64,000 nt of DNA from Phycisphaerales bacterium (GCA_020847375.1 JADLCB010000026.1:1-64000); one strand, 5' to 3'. Shown: positions 1 through 7,939, counted from the first letter of the stretch. Numbers and translations are program-made. The notes: generated by a model not told the origin, from the sequence alone.

Positions 1-112
1 CCGTCGACGCCGTATAATCCAGCAGGATGGCGGCCTGAGCCGGAATCGACCACGAAACAATACCGATCGCGCCCGCAACAGCGAGCAACATATGTTTACC
101 ACCACTACGCAT
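1..112 (-). CDS. Exported protein, N-terminal part only (runs off the window)
   Basis: On the minus strand an ATG at 112 follows a strong ribosome binding site (GAGGAGG about 5 bases upstream). It opens a frame that runs off the left edge without a stop. The 37 visible residues form a classic signal peptide: a short basic start (MRSGGKH), a hydrophobic core rich in Leu, Ala, Val and Ile, and an AQA-A type cleavage site near residue 27. The mature start reads ILLDYTAST, which resembles exported planctomycete proteins that often end in PEP-CTERM anchors, but that end is not visible here. The product is predicted to leave the cytoplasm. Its function cannot be told. Confidence 0.7.
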   Translation of the reverse strand, partial: MRSGGKHMLLAVAGAIGIVSWSIPAQAAILLDYTAST

Positions 113-188
113 TGGAAAACCTCCTCACAAGGAAACATGAAATGGCCGACTGAACGCTCAGAAGGCCAGAACTTTTGTCGTGACTGGT

Positions 189-890
189 CTAAAACCACGG
201 AACATAAGTGGGATAGGCATCCACCACTTTGATCATCGTGCTCAGCGGCTTCCAGACTGCGTGCCCATCACCATACAAGACATTTCCCCCAGCAGGCTTG
301 CCGCCACCTTCAAAGTGACTGGATGCCGTCCAGGTATTGGGGCCATCTTGCAGCGTAAAATCAAACGCAATTGGAATCTCCGCAGCTCTGCGGTCACTAG
401 TTTTGCGCAACGGCGGAAGATTGTACCCCATCCAACTATTCCATTGATTTGTGACGCTGCTATTAACGCTGCCAGGTGCTCCTTCCCCCTCGGCGGGCCA
501 GAAGAAATACCCCGCAATCATTACATCTTCGGGCGGTGCAGAGTGTTTGTACGTCCAGTAACTATCATAGTCGTAGTAGGCCTTGGGGCAGAAAAAAATC
601 CGACCGTTGTTTTCCAGTTGATACTTTTCAGCAAATACCTCCCGCTGACTCCAAAGCAGGAAAAAAAGATTCCCATAACTGAGTCCGGTGTTGGGGAAAA
701 AACCGTGATGATCGTTGGCATAAATGTGCCAATACTGCCCAAGCTGACGCAAATTCGATTGGCAACTTACTCGCACGGCGGCATTGCGCGCCTTGTTCAG
801 CGCCGGCAGAAGCATCGCAATCAACAGTGCTATAATGCCTATGACGACAAGAAGTTCCACCAAGGTAAAGCCTTTGTTGTTCCTGCTCAT
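189..890 (-). CDS. Type II/IV pseudopilin-like protein (prepilin N-terminal methylation domain)
   Basis: This 233-residue protein starts [20 protein letters not shown], a textbook class III prepilin leader: a short charged leader, cleavage after Gly, Phe at mature position 1 and Glu at position 5, followed by a single hydrophobic helix. The C-terminal region holds a His followed by a Gly-rich stretch and GDGH, like the H-x9-DG C-terminal domain common in planctomycete pseudopilin paralogues. I chose the ATG at 890 because GAGGAAAGG lies at good spacing; the ATG at 896 sits directly on that site, and longer in-frame starts add residues before the leader. Planctomycetes carry many such paralogues of mostly unknown role, probably in type II secretion or surface filaments. 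The ROK regulator lies upstream on the same strand. Confidence 0.88.
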   Translation of the reverse strand: MSRNNKGFTLVELLVVIGIIALLIAMLLPALNKARNAAVRVSCQSNLRQLGQYWHIYANDHHGFFPNTGLSYGNLFFLLWSQREVFAEKYQLENNGRIFFCPKAYYDYDSYWTYKHSAPPEDVMIAGYFFWPAEGEGAPGSVNSSVTNQWNSWMGYNLPPLRKTSDRRAAEIPIAFDFTLQDGPNTWTASSHFEGGGKPAGGNVLYGDGHAVWKPLSTMIKVVDAYPTYVPWF

Positions 891-985
891 ATCCATTCCT
901 TTCCTCGATAGAATTGTGGATCGCCGACCATCGGCAAACCCGGACTTAGTTAACTCCATCTCACTGGAACACTCATCACGATCGA

Positions 986-2275
986 TCACGCCTGACTGGC
1001 TGAGACCGTCGCTTTATCCTCTGTCACTTCTCGCGCATGCTGCAAACTCGGCAACTCAAACATCTCCTCAGCCACCAGCACCGCGGCACCCAGCAGCGGC
1101 AGCCGGTCCTTTTCCCGCGCCAGCCGGATCGTCAGCCCCTCGCGGCTGCGCGGCAGGGCGCTCTTTTCCACTTGTTCACGCACCGCCTGCAGAAACAGCG
1201 CCTCAACCATGTCGATCGAACCGCAGATCACCACCTCATCCGGCGCGAACAGGTTGATCATGTTGCCGATCGCAATTCCCAGATATTTGCCGATTTCCTT
1301 AACGATCTGGGCGCAATCCCGGTCGCCGCGTTTGGCGAGTTTATAGATCAGTTCCGGCCGTAAATCGCTCTTGCCGCGCATCGCCGCCACCAGAGCCTGA
1401 CACTTGCCCTGATGGATCATCTCCGTCGCCCGCGCCACGATCGCCGGGGCGCTGACGAACGTCTCCAGACACCCTTTGCCGCCGCATTCGCATGGCTTGC
1501 CATTGAGGTCCACCACCGTATGCCCGATCTCTCCTGCAAAACCCCGCCGGCCCGTCAGCAGATGCCCGTGGTGCATGATGCTGATTCCCACGCCTGTCCG
1601 CAGCGTCAACATCAACGTCGTCCGGTGGGCATGATTTGGATCCGACCATTTCTCATAAATCGCCGCCAGGTGAATCGACCGCTCCACCTGCACGGACACG
1701 CCCAGAGCCTTGTGCAAAATGTCGCGGATCGGCACATCCCGCCACCGCGGCAGGTTGGTTGAGCTGATCAGGACTCCGGCCTTCTGATCGACCAATCCGG
1801 GCAGGCTCACTCCGACACCCTGCAACTGCGCCCGATCCACATCCTCCATCGCCCGGCCGGCCAGCTTCAGCATCGTCTTGATGATCACATCCGGCTCGGA
1901 AAACCGGTCAATCGCCTGTTCCTGATAATTCAACACATTCGCCAGCAGATCGGTCACCGCCACTCGAATCCGATCCGGCTCCAGGTCAATCGCCACGATC
2001 CGCTTGGCATCGGCATTCACCTGCAACATCAACGGCGGCCGACCCCACCGCGCCCCCAGTTCACCGTTGCCACTCGGTATGGCTGCGGGGGCTTCGCTCA
2101 AAATCTGCTGCGCCAACAAATCATTGACAATCCCGGTCACTGTCGCCGGCTTCAACCCGGTCCGCCGCGCCACCGCCGCCCGAAACGTCGGCTGCATCAC
2201 CCGCACCGCCTGCAGAACCAACCGGTTGTTCACCGTTGATATCAGGTCGCTATTTCCGATCTGAGTCTTGTTCAT
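986..2275 (-). CDS. ROK-family transcriptional regulator (NagC/XylR type)
   Basis: At 429 residues it has the size of ROK repressors that carry a DNA-binding domain. The N-terminal 80 residues contain a winged helix-turn-helix ([20 protein letters not shown]). The rest is the actin-like ROK sugar-kinase fold, with GEIGH followed by the zinc-binding [10 protein letters not shown] cluster that defines the family. Such proteins sense a sugar or sugar derivative and repress sugar-use genes. It is not clear whether this copy keeps kinase activity. It is transcribed leftward toward the pseudopilin gene, and a promoter-like region precedes it. The target genes and ligand cannot be read from the sequence. 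Confidence 0.92.
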   Translation of the reverse strand: MNKTQIGNSDLISTVNNRLVLQAVRVMQPTFRAAVARRTGLKPATVTGIVNDLLAQQILSEAPAAIPSGNGELGARWGRPPLMLQVNADAKRIVAIDLEPDRIRVAVTDLLANVLNYQEQAIDRFSEPDVIIKTMLKLAGRAMEDVDRAQLQGVGVSLPGLVDQKAGVLISSTNLPRWRDVPIRDILHKALGVSVQVERSIHLAAIYEKWSDPNHAHRTTLMLTLRTGVGISIMHHGHLLTGRRGFAGEIGHTVVDLNGKPCECGGKGCLETFVSAPAIVARATEMIHQGKCQALVAAMRGKSDLRPELIYKLAKRGDRDCAQIVKEIGKYLGIAIGNMINLFAPDEVVICGSIDMVEALFLQAVREQVEKSALPRSREGLTIRLAREKDRLPLLGAAVLVAEEMFELPSLQHAREVTEDKATVSASQA

Positions 2276-2312
2276 AACAATCTGCGATACGAGGGTCGAT
2301 TTGCTGTAACGC

Positions 2313-2345
2313 GATATAATTTACTACATAAATAAAGTCTGTCAA
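2313..2345 (-). promoter_or_regulatory. Possible promoter for the ROK regulator
   Basis: Reading leftward, a perfect TTGACA (2345 to 2340) is followed after 16 bases by TAAATT (2323 to 2318), with TATATC a few bases further. The spacer and flanks are very AT-rich compared with the surrounding coding DNA. The start codon lies about 40 bases downstream. This fits a sigma-70-type promoter, but the -10 element is only a partial match. Confidence 0.4.
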
Positions 2346-2356
2346 GAAAAATCTTT

Positions 2357-2581
2357 TTATTTTTTAGAAAGGATCCCAGGCATCGTACTCCCCTTGGGCT
2401 GCTGAGCGTCTGCCGGGGGCTGATGGACGAACGCTGGATCGACCGTTGAAAGAACTGGGCCGAGAACCAAGAAAAAGGGACACATGTCAAAATTTGTCGG
2501 CTCCTGGCAGGCCAAAACTGACTCACCCAAGGAAGAGGATGCTAAAAACAGGATGGCGAACAGAAGATAAAATCGGCTCAT
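2357..2581 (-). pseudogene. Short ORF with a duplicated lipoprotein leader, probably a decayed copy
   Basis: This 74-residue frame starts MSRFYLLFAILFLASS, nearly the same as the leader of the lipoprotein just upstream (MSRSHLLFTILVVASS). The similarity extends into the DNA before the start codon, including a shared inverted repeat. After the signal peptide the frame has no recognisable domain and ends soon. The lipobox Cys is displaced (SLGES instead of ALGC). It looks like a partial duplication of the 5' end of the neighbouring gene followed by decay, though a short secreted peptide cannot be excluded. Confidence 0.45.
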
Positions 2582-2584
2582 GCG

Positions 2585-2609
2585 ACTTAATTTACATCGT
2601 GAATTAAGT
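2585..2609 (-). repeat. Inverted repeat just upstream of the duplicated leader
   Basis: ACTTAATT (2585-2592) and AATTAAGT (2602-2609) form perfect 8-base arms around a 9-base spacer. The arm nearest the gene ends 3 bases before the ATG at 2581, where a ribosome binding site would normally lie. A near-identical element with the same geometry precedes the paralogous gene at 3527-3551. It could be an operator or an RNA hairpin that hides the translation start. Confidence 0.6.
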
Positions 2610-2622
2610 GGCGTCAAGTAAA

Positions 2623-3522
2623 TTATTCGAACTTGATCGAGCCAAAGAATTGAGGTTGATGAAAGCGGAGTTGGCCTTGAATGGGCGACCAACTGGCCCA
2701 ATGGGGATGAGAGGATTCACCGCCAGCCTTGAAAAAATTGCCCCGCCAGGTCTGATCGGATAGCGGATCCAACGGGCCGACATACGCTTCAAGAAGCGAC
2801 AACGGCACGGCAACGGTCAATTGCCAGGGGGTCGGCGCAGCGATTTCGGGATCAATGCGTTTGGGCAGCGAGCTTTGGATGAGAACCCGCCTGCCTAACT
2901 CTGGGGGAACAGGCGTGAATTTCTTAAAAAAGGCATCGGGTGCGGGCGTGGGGTCTTCGATGTAATAAAGCAGCATGGTGCCGCCACAGTTGATTTCAAA
3001 ATTAAAATAGCCTGCCGTCGCCTTGGGTTTGAGAAACATTTCGACACTGGTGTCCTTGCTGACCAGATCCTGATACTGATCGTGAACGCAGCGGACAAAC
3101 TGGTCTTGAACGTCGAATCGGACGAAGAGATACCGATCATCATGCAGCAGTCGTACATCTGTCTTTGGATGATGAGATGAGCTTTCCGGGCGATACTGAT
3201 CCACATGAAGCACGTCAGCAGCACCCCAGCTCGATAGATCAGCCATGGGGGAAAGATCAGGAGCTTCGGTGGATCGGCGTACGAGATATTGCATGGCGGA
3301 CATATGTACGTCATGAGATGGGGATGTACAAGCTGCTGAAGCCGGTTCCGTATTTGCCGGCCCGCCCGCAGGCGCAGTTACGCTGCACCGGGCAGGTTCA
3401 GCGCTGCTTTGGGGATCGACTTCCCCCGCTCGCTGATCAGCGCCGTTGCTCCGACTGGCGGCGCAGCCCAACGCAGATGATGCGACAACCAGAATAGTGA
3501 ACAGGAGGTGAGATCGGCTCAT
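2623..3522 (-). CDS. Lipoprotein with CBM9-like (carbohydrate-binding family 9) domain
   Basis: The 299-residue product has a lipoprotein signal peptide (LLFTILVVASSALGC; predicted lipidation at Cys20). A low-complexity Ala/Pro/Ser linker runs to about residue 75. The C-terminal 200 residues look like a CBM9-type beta-sandwich: a segment on a measured quantity set against reference (DVRLLHDDRYLFVRFDVQD), then SVEMFLKPKAT and YFNFEINCGGTMLLYY, and an end of the form WRGNFFKAGG followed by HWASW. These match the DOMON/CBM9-like domains of planctomycete and Bacteroidetes exported proteins. It is likely anchored in the outer or inner membrane and may bind sugar or heme. No catalytic residues are evident. 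Confidence 0.75.
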   Translation of the reverse strand: MSRSHLLFTILVVASSALGCAASRSNGADQRAGEVDPQSSAEPARCSVTAPAGGPANTEPASAACTSPSHDVHMSAMQYLVRRSTEAPDLSPMADLSSWGAADVLHVDQYRPESSSHHPKTDVRLLHDDRYLFVRFDVQDQFVRCVHDQYQDLVSKDTSVEMFLKPKATAGYFNFEINCGGTMLLYYIEDPTPAPDAFFKKFTPVPPELGRRVLIQSSLPKRIDPEIAAPTPWQLTVAVPLSLLEAYVGPLDPLSDQTWRGNFFKAGGESSHPHWASWSPIQGQLRFHQPQFFGSIKFE

Positions 3523-3526
3523 GGCG

Positions 3527-3551
3527 ACTTAATTTATCTCGCAAACTAAGT
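3527..3551 (-). repeat. Second copy of the inverted repeat, upstream of the CBM9-like lipoprotein
   Basis: ACTTAATT (3527-3534) and AACTAAGT (3544-3551) have the same 8-9-8 geometry and the same distance to the start codon as the element at 2585-2609, with one mismatch in the stem. There is no usual ribosome binding site between the repeat and the ATG at 3522, so the element itself occupies the initiation region. Confidence 0.6.
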
Positions 3552-3714
3552 TGCGCCAAGCATTCGCAGGCCAGTGATGTTCCGTGAAGGACCCGGAATA
3601 GTGCAATTCCTTGAGAAAGTCCGATATTTGCAACAGCGCGGCGCGAAATACGACGCGGTCGGTAGAGGGATCGGGCACGCTCCTGAAGGTTATACAAAGC
3701 ATCGTGTCGTTGTT

Positions 3715-3782
3715 GACCTTCCCCACGAACGGTGGGCGCTCTTCGGCCGTGGCACCGAGCAGTGCCCGGGGAAGATCACCTA
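3715..3782. repeat. Dispersed palindromic (REP-like) repeat, copy 1
   Basis: The left part (3715-3740) reads GACCTTCCCCACGAACGGTG followed by GGCGCT, and holds an internal stem CCCAC/GTGGG. An opposed GGGGAAGATCA lies at 3770-3780, so the whole unit can fold back over about 66 bases. Related copies lie at 4856-4881, 8384-8410 and 17852-17880, all between genes. No transposase accompanies it. It could be a REP-type element or the end of a small non-autonomous element. Confidence 0.5.
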
Positions 3783-3941
3783 CGCCTTACCAGGGCAATG
3801 GCTGGCTATGGCAATACCGTTCCATGCGTTGATGACAACGGCAAGCCACTTAATGGCAGGCGTTTCTTCTTTGGAAAGATTGGCTGCCGCTGGCTCGTAG
3901 ATTGTCTGATACAGCGCGAGTGCCGACTTGCCAAGGTTCAC
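3780..3941 (-). pseudogene. Carboxymuconolactone-decarboxylase/AhpD-like C-terminal remnant
   Basis: Minus-strand codons from GTG at 3941 (or the non-standard ATA at 3953) to TAG at 3780-3782 encode about 53 residues that end LAVVINAWNGIAIASHCPGKA. This matches the C-terminal helix of AhpD-like proteins, compare INAWNRMAIAARTVPGG in the complete gene at 38766-39227. The catalytic CxxC half is missing. A strong AAGGAGG (3958-3964) lies right after the attC-like site, 4 bases before ATA, which suggests a former ATG. Most likely it is a truncated, decayed gene. Confidence 0.4.
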
Positions 3942-3973
3942 GCTTTCGGCTATGCGACCTCCTTATGTTGTGC

Positions 3974-4030
3974 GGCTAACGGCTTGCATCAGCTGCGGCG
4001 CATAGTACCCCCGGCTGCATGTGTGTTAGC
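3974..4030 (-). mobile_element. attC-like site (integron cassette recombination site candidate)
   Basis: On the minus strand the element begins with GCTAAC (4030-4025) and ends with GTTAGCC (3980-3974), the two complementary core sites expected for R'' and R' of an attC. Between them, TGCAGCCGG on one arm can pair with TGCA, GC and CGG on the other, leaving unpaired bases, as in attC sites where such bases direct strand choice. The length, 57 bases, is at the lower end of known attC sites. The stop codon TAA of the epimerase gene lies inside the R'' core, which is common in gene cassettes. No integrase gene is in the window, so this would be a lone cassette site. Confidence 0.45.
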
Positions 4031-4760
4031 GCTTCGGTTCATCCAAACGGAACCCAGGCGCCCAGCCGAGCATTTCAGCGGCCTTGTCGATGGATACCGT
4101 GCCATCATCCTCCGCGATGTTGTAGATTCCGGTCTTTCCACGAGTCAACGCTCGTCGCGCCGCGTCCGCAGCGTCATCAACGTGCAGCGGACCGCCGCTG
4201 GGCGGCTGATCAAAGCCCGTTCCTGGACCATAAAGCCTGCCGTATCGCAAAATGATTCCCTCCAAGGGGGCGGCTAACACTTGCTTCTCAAGACTGAAAA
4301 CGGCCCGCGCAGTCTCACCGTAGGCGGGATCGTCCAGCATCAACGGCGCGTCTTCACGATAGGGCATCGGACCAGGCGCATAGACGAAGGCGAGGCTTTG
4401 CGCCAACATCCGCTTCACGCCCGCAGCGACGGCTGCGGCAACCAGGTTGCGCGTGCCGACCTCCCGCAGGCGGGCATTACGGACCAATGCGTCAGCCATC
4501 TTCGCGGGGTCCAGCGCAGGCGGAAGGTCGGTGAGTTGATGAACAACAATCTGCGGTTTCGCGTCGCAAATGGCGTCGAGCAGTCGCGCTGCATCAAATA
4601 CGTCCACGACCACTGGCTCGACGCCCAAATCCCGCAGCATGGGAACCTTGGCCGGCCAGCGGGTCGTGCCAATCACCGAGTAATTATCATCAACGAGCAA
4701 TCGGCAAAGTCGGCGACCAATCGCCCCGCTTGCTCCGGCAATAAATACTGTTTTATTCAT
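4026..4760 (-). CDS. NAD(P)-dependent epimerase/dehydratase (extended SDR)
   Basis: The 244-residue protein starts MNKTVFIAGASGAIGRRLCR, a Rossmann fold with the GASGAIG nucleotide-binding loop. Later segments (VVHQLTDLP, QSLAFVYAPG, YGETARAVFSLEKQ, ILRYGRLYGPGTGF) match the epimerase family. The usual YxxxK catalytic pair is not obvious: a Tyr lies in DPAYGETARAVF but the Lys is not at +4, so the active site may be atypical. I chose ATG 4760 because AGAGGA lies 5 bases upstream; a longer frame would add 8 residues. The gene ends inside an attC-like site and is flanked by opposed repeats, so it may have arrived as a cassette. The substrate is unknown. Confidence 0.8.
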   Translation of the reverse strand: MNKTVFIAGASGAIGRRLCRLLVDDNYSVIGTTRWPAKVPMLRDLGVEPVVVDVFDAARLLDAICDAKPQIVVHQLTDLPPALDPAKMADALVRNARLREVGTRNLVAAAVAAGVKRMLAQSLAFVYAPGPMPYREDAPLMLDDPAYGETARAVFSLEKQVLAAPLEGIILRYGRLYGPGTGFDQPPSGGPLHVDDAADAARRALTRGKTGIYNIAEDDGTVSIDKAAEMLGWAPGFRLDEPKR

Positions 4761-4855
4761 TCTGTCCTCTTTGGGCTTATCCACGGATGAAGGCGCAGGA
4801 AAAATTCATCAATCGAGGCAAAGGTGAATTCAAGTAACGATATCATCGCTCCTTG

Positions 4856-4881
4856 CGCCGACCATTGGTGGAGAAGGCCAC
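4856..4881 (+). repeat. Dispersed palindromic repeat, copy 2 (opposite orientation)
   Basis: GCGCCGACCATTGGTGGAGA followed by AGGCCA is the reverse of the unit at 3715-3740, matching at 21 of 26 positions. The two copies point outward around the epimerase, the attC-like site and the AhpD remnant, and so could also be imperfect terminal inverted repeats of a 1.2-kb element. I see no target-site duplication outside them. Confidence 0.45.
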
Positions 4882-4950
4882 CGTTCGATCAGTTGATGTA
4901 GAGTTCTTTGCACGGTCCGTATAAATATCCCTGCAGGTACAAATCTCAGG

Positions 4951-5907
4951 TTACTGAACCTCCGGCACGGGCGGCTGGGTCGAAGCGCTGCTCTTATCGC
5001 TGAGGGTGTTGATGTACCAGATGATGGCGTTTAATTCATGGTCTTTATCCTGAGGGGTGCTTTTAAGCTGATCGCCGTAGACCGAAGGCATGACGCCGGT
5101 AGGATAACCCTCAAGATGAATGCTCGAAGGCTTTAGGATCACATTTTTAATGTAGGCGTAGTCAGCCGTTCTGGTTGAACCATCGGCCATTTTCTGGGGA
5201 TATCCCGCCAGATTTTTCCACGTTGGGCCAATTGACTTGGTACCGTCGATGGAATGACAGGCAGTACAACCAAGGCTGGAGGCAAGTTTTTCGCCCTGCT
5301 CACTCATCGGCAACGCCAGCAGAGCCGGATCGATCCCATCTTCCTCAGCCATCTCATGAGTATCATCGGTCTGGCTGTCAGCCTGATGCGACATCTCCAT
5401 GCCGGACATATCCATCGGTACGGATTTTGGTGAAGAGCCAAAGCCGCCGGCAGCGCCGACGTTCATACCAATGACCAACACCGCTATTACCCACCCTTGC
5501 CCGCGCACGTAGGCTTCGGCAGAAAAAACTGCAATCAGGCTTAACAACGCGATGCCGATATGATCCAGCATGTGGATTACCGGCCGATTCATCATATAGA
5601 TGTAAAGAGTAGGCCACATCAACAGCAAGCTCAGCGCCGGGGCGAGGGTGGCTGGTATTGCCCACAAGGCGCTCTCACGATTGCTCGCGGATAAAAGCCA
5701 TTTAGCCAATGCCAGGGCTAAAAGGCTGGTACCGATGACCATGCCCGCGTGGAGCATATGATGCTCAGGGATGGTGGTAATCCTCGGCGAGAAGGCAATC
5801 ACCGTAATACCGTAGATGGTGATGAGCAAACCCAGAATACCCAGGATTGTCCATATCCACCTGCCGCAGTTGCAGCAGTTTTCACAAGATTGGTTTTGAT
5901 TATTCAT
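4951..5907 (-). CDS. Membrane protein fused to a COX2-type cytochrome c domain (third subunit of the heme-copper operon)
   Basis: In order: a Cys-rich N-terminus (CENCCNCG, residues 8-15), about four or five membrane helices with His residues (HHMLHAG near 49-55, HMLDH near 112-116), a Met/His-rich stretch (VPMDMSGMEMSH, 163-174) and a cytochrome c domain with heme site CTACH (214-218) and a probable axial Met in GVMP. The heme domain resembles the one usually fused to caa3-type subunit II. Here it sits on a separate membrane protein instead. The gene overlaps the catalytic subunit gene by 4 bases (ATGA), so they are co-translated. It probably passes electrons to CuA. The Met-rich stretch may bind copper. 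The membrane part slightly recalls CtaG, which is uncertain. Confidence 0.8.
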   Translation of the reverse strand: MNNQNQSCENCCNCGRWIWTILGILGLLITIYGITVIAFSPRITTIPEHHMLHAGMVIGTSLLALALAKWLLSASNRESALWAIPATLAPALSLLLMWPTLYIYMMNRPVIHMLDHIGIALLSLIAVFSAEAYVRGQGWVIAVLVIGMNVGAAGGFGSSPKSVPMDMSGMEMSHQADSQTDDTHEMAEEDGIDPALLALPMSEQGEKLASSLGCTACHSIDGTKSIGPTWKNLAGYPQKMADGSTRTADYAYIKNVILKPSSIHLEGYPTGVMPSVYGDQLKSTPQDKDHELNAIIWYINTLSDKSSASTQPPVPEVQ

Positions 5908-7409
5908 TGGGATCGGCCTGTTACGGGTTCGGGCCAGACGGGTAAATCGGCCTGGCGATTTCTTCGTAATGACACACCTTCGAAAAACGCAAGAATAAAG
6001 CCAATGATCATTATGGTGGCACCAATCGTACCAATCTGAGCCGTCAGCGGGCCTGCGCCGGGTTCAACAGCATAGCGACGGGGCACACCCAGCGCACCGG
6101 CTACATAGAACCCCAACAGGAATGTCGTCATGCCACCATAAATCAGCAGACCCAACAACCAGCGTATACTGGCCGACGTTACCCGGCTGCTGCGCGATTC
6201 CAAAAGTAGAAACACCCATCCCAGAACAAACAACAAGCACCCGCCCAATAAGTAAGTGTGGAAGTGAGCTGGAACCCACAAGGTATTATGCAAGTGCACG
6301 TTGAAGGCGATGCTGGCATCGATTTCTGCACCAATGCCGCCCACGACCCAGCCAATGATGCCGCTATACAGGAAGATGGCGCCCAAAGACCAGCGAATGC
6401 GCGACCGCCAGACCAGCATCAAAGCACCGGCAACGGTGACTGCGGTCACCGGCAGGGCAGACAGATATGAAGAGAGCTGGCCCGCGTAAGAAAGAATATT
6501 GGCCTGGGCAAAATCCATGTACAAGTGGTGGAAATAGTTGGTAAGCGTCAGGATGGTTGAACACCACCAGCCAATCACCAGAATTATGGAAGTGTGGTAT
6601 TGGCGCTTGGTCGCATAAGGCAGGGCTACGTAAATCACGCCTGCCAGCATGTAAATGACCAGGTTCACCATGGTATGAGCGAAAAAATAGATCAGATTTT
6701 TGGCCCAGAGGTTGTCGATCAACACCTTGGGATCAATCCAGTGGATAACCAGGGAAGTGACCACCAGCATGGCTGCCACGCCGCAGATTAAACCATCAAG
6801 ACCAGCTAAAAATGCTGCAAAAGCTTCCGGGGGAGGCGGTGCTTTCCCCGCTTCCTTAAATTTCTTGTTGGACCAGACATAATCCCAGCCAATAGCGCCG
6901 CGCAAACCACCAAAGGCCCGCATGCAGCCGCCAAGCATCTGCATACACCAGATCATCCAACCGATATTAACGAACACCAAGCCCAGCAAAAATACGCCCG
7001 TTGCCCACGATGGCCAGCTGCCCTTAAATGGCAATGGCATTAACACGGTGTACAAGCCTGCGTACTTACCGATCAAGGTGGAGACCAGAACAAAAACGAC
7101 GCCGATCCAGTTGAGTAACAAAGCCGCAATGGCCAGTGACTTGTTGAGATCAATATGACGGCGGAGTAGATACCATATCGCCCCCATGCCGCAGAGGATG
7201 AACCCCACCACCATGCCGGCGCCATGCAGGGATAACAGGGCGTAGAACCAGTCTGGATTTAACGGTGGCATCCAGCCCGCCTGGGCCGTGCGCATCGCCA
7301 AACCGTCCAGCAGCATTAAGAAAATGATGATTAAACCCGACCAGATATAGGCCTTCATCACGCCACGGCCTGCGCCAGCGGGTTGGTTGGTTGCTGAAGG
7401 AGTATTCAT
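5904..7409 (-). CDS. Heme-copper oxidoreductase catalytic subunit I, B-family-like, lacking the cross-linked Tyr (candidate NO reductase)
   Basis: The 501-residue protein has about 12 or more membrane helices. Metal ligands are all present: H62 (LHGAGMV) and H384 for the low-spin heme, H245, H294 and H295 for CuB, H382 for the high-spin heme (HNTLWVPAHFH). The helix that in oxygen reductases reads HPxVY reads H245-T-M-V-N249, so the Tyr that is cross-linked to His is Asn and the Pro is also lost. The alignment with ba3-type oxidase around this point is unambiguous (FFAHTMVN...VIYVALP against WTGHPIVY...IIYTILP). Loss of this Tyr is known in NO reductases derived from oxygen reductases. So NO reduction is my preferred role; an unusual oxidase is possible. 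It overlaps both neighbours by 4 bases. Confidence 0.85.
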   Translation of the reverse strand: MNTPSATNQPAGAGRGVMKAYIWSGLIIIFLMLLDGLAMRTAQAGWMPPLNPDWFYALLSLHGAGMVVGFILCGMGAIWYLLRRHIDLNKSLAIAALLLNWIGVVFVLVSTLIGKYAGLYTVLMPLPFKGSWPSWATGVFLLGLVFVNIGWMIWCMQMLGGCMRAFGGLRGAIGWDYVWSNKKFKEAGKAPPPPEAFAAFLAGLDGLICGVAAMLVVTSLVIHWIDPKVLIDNLWAKNLIYFFAHTMVNLVIYMLAGVIYVALPYATKRQYHTSIILVIGWWCSTILTLTNYFHHLYMDFAQANILSYAGQLSSYLSALPVTAVTVAGALMLVWRSRIRWSLGAIFLYSGIIGWVVGGIGAEIDASIAFNVHLHNTLWVPAHFHTYLLGGCLLFVLGWVFLLLESRSSRVTSASIRWLLGLLIYGGMTTFLLGFYVAGALGVPRRYAVEPGAGPLTAQIGTIGATIMIIGFILAFFEGVSLRRNRQADLPVWPEPVTGRSQ

Positions 7410-7939
7410 TTCTCGTCACCTACTGTAAATACTTTTTCCATCACATGATGGCCGACGCCACAATATTCCATGCAATGAGCCCGATACTTCCCCGGTTTTG
7501 TGAAAGTTACCGCCAGATAGTTGGTGTAGTCTGGCATGGCTTGCACCTGGGCGATTAAACCGCCCTGGGGGTCGTATAGGCCAAAGCCGTGGTTAACATC
7601 CATTGAAGTAACTTCAAAAATAATCTTCTTATTCAGCGGCAGCTGATCAGGCATTAAAAAGGCAAACTGAAACGTCTGAACCTTCACCTTCAGTGTGCCT
7701 GAAGCCATGGCCTCACTGGTGGTCATGTAGGGGAAGAACGGCACCATCAATATGAAAATCGCAATCAAACTTAAGAGCAGACCCAGGAACCACCGGCGGC
7801 GAATCGCGTATCCTGTCTTAACATACTCCTCATACTCCAGGGGTGGTTTACGGGTGGAGAGAACCACCACGAGGAAGACGGCAATCGCTATCCCCGACAG
7901 GATGGCGAACACTATCAGCAAAAGGATCGCATTGCTCAT
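7406..7939 (-). CDS. Heme-copper oxidoreductase subunit II with CuA site
   Basis: This 177-residue subunit has two N-terminal helices (about 5-27 and 49-70) and a short periplasmic cupredoxin domain. All CuA ligands are present: H117 (DVNHGF), C156, E158 and C160 (CMEYC), H164 and M167 (GVGHHVM). The aromatic segment before them reads QTFQFAF, where many oxidases have Trp residues that accept electrons from cytochrome c. No cytochrome c domain is fused here; it sits on the protein encoded at 4951-5907. It is the first gene of the operon, and its stop overlaps the subunit I start. A CuA site together with a catalytic subunit lacking the active-site Tyr recalls CuA-type NO reductases. Confidence 0.92.
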   Translation of the reverse strand: MSNAILLLIVFAILSGIAIAVFLVVVLSTRKPPLEYEEYVKTGYAIRRRWFLGLLLSLIAIFILMVPFFPYMTTSEAMASGTLKVKVQTFQFAFLMPDQLPLNKKIIFEVTSMDVNHGFGLYDPQGGLIAQVQAMPDYTNYLAVTFTKPGKYRAHCMEYCGVGHHVMEKVFTVGDEK

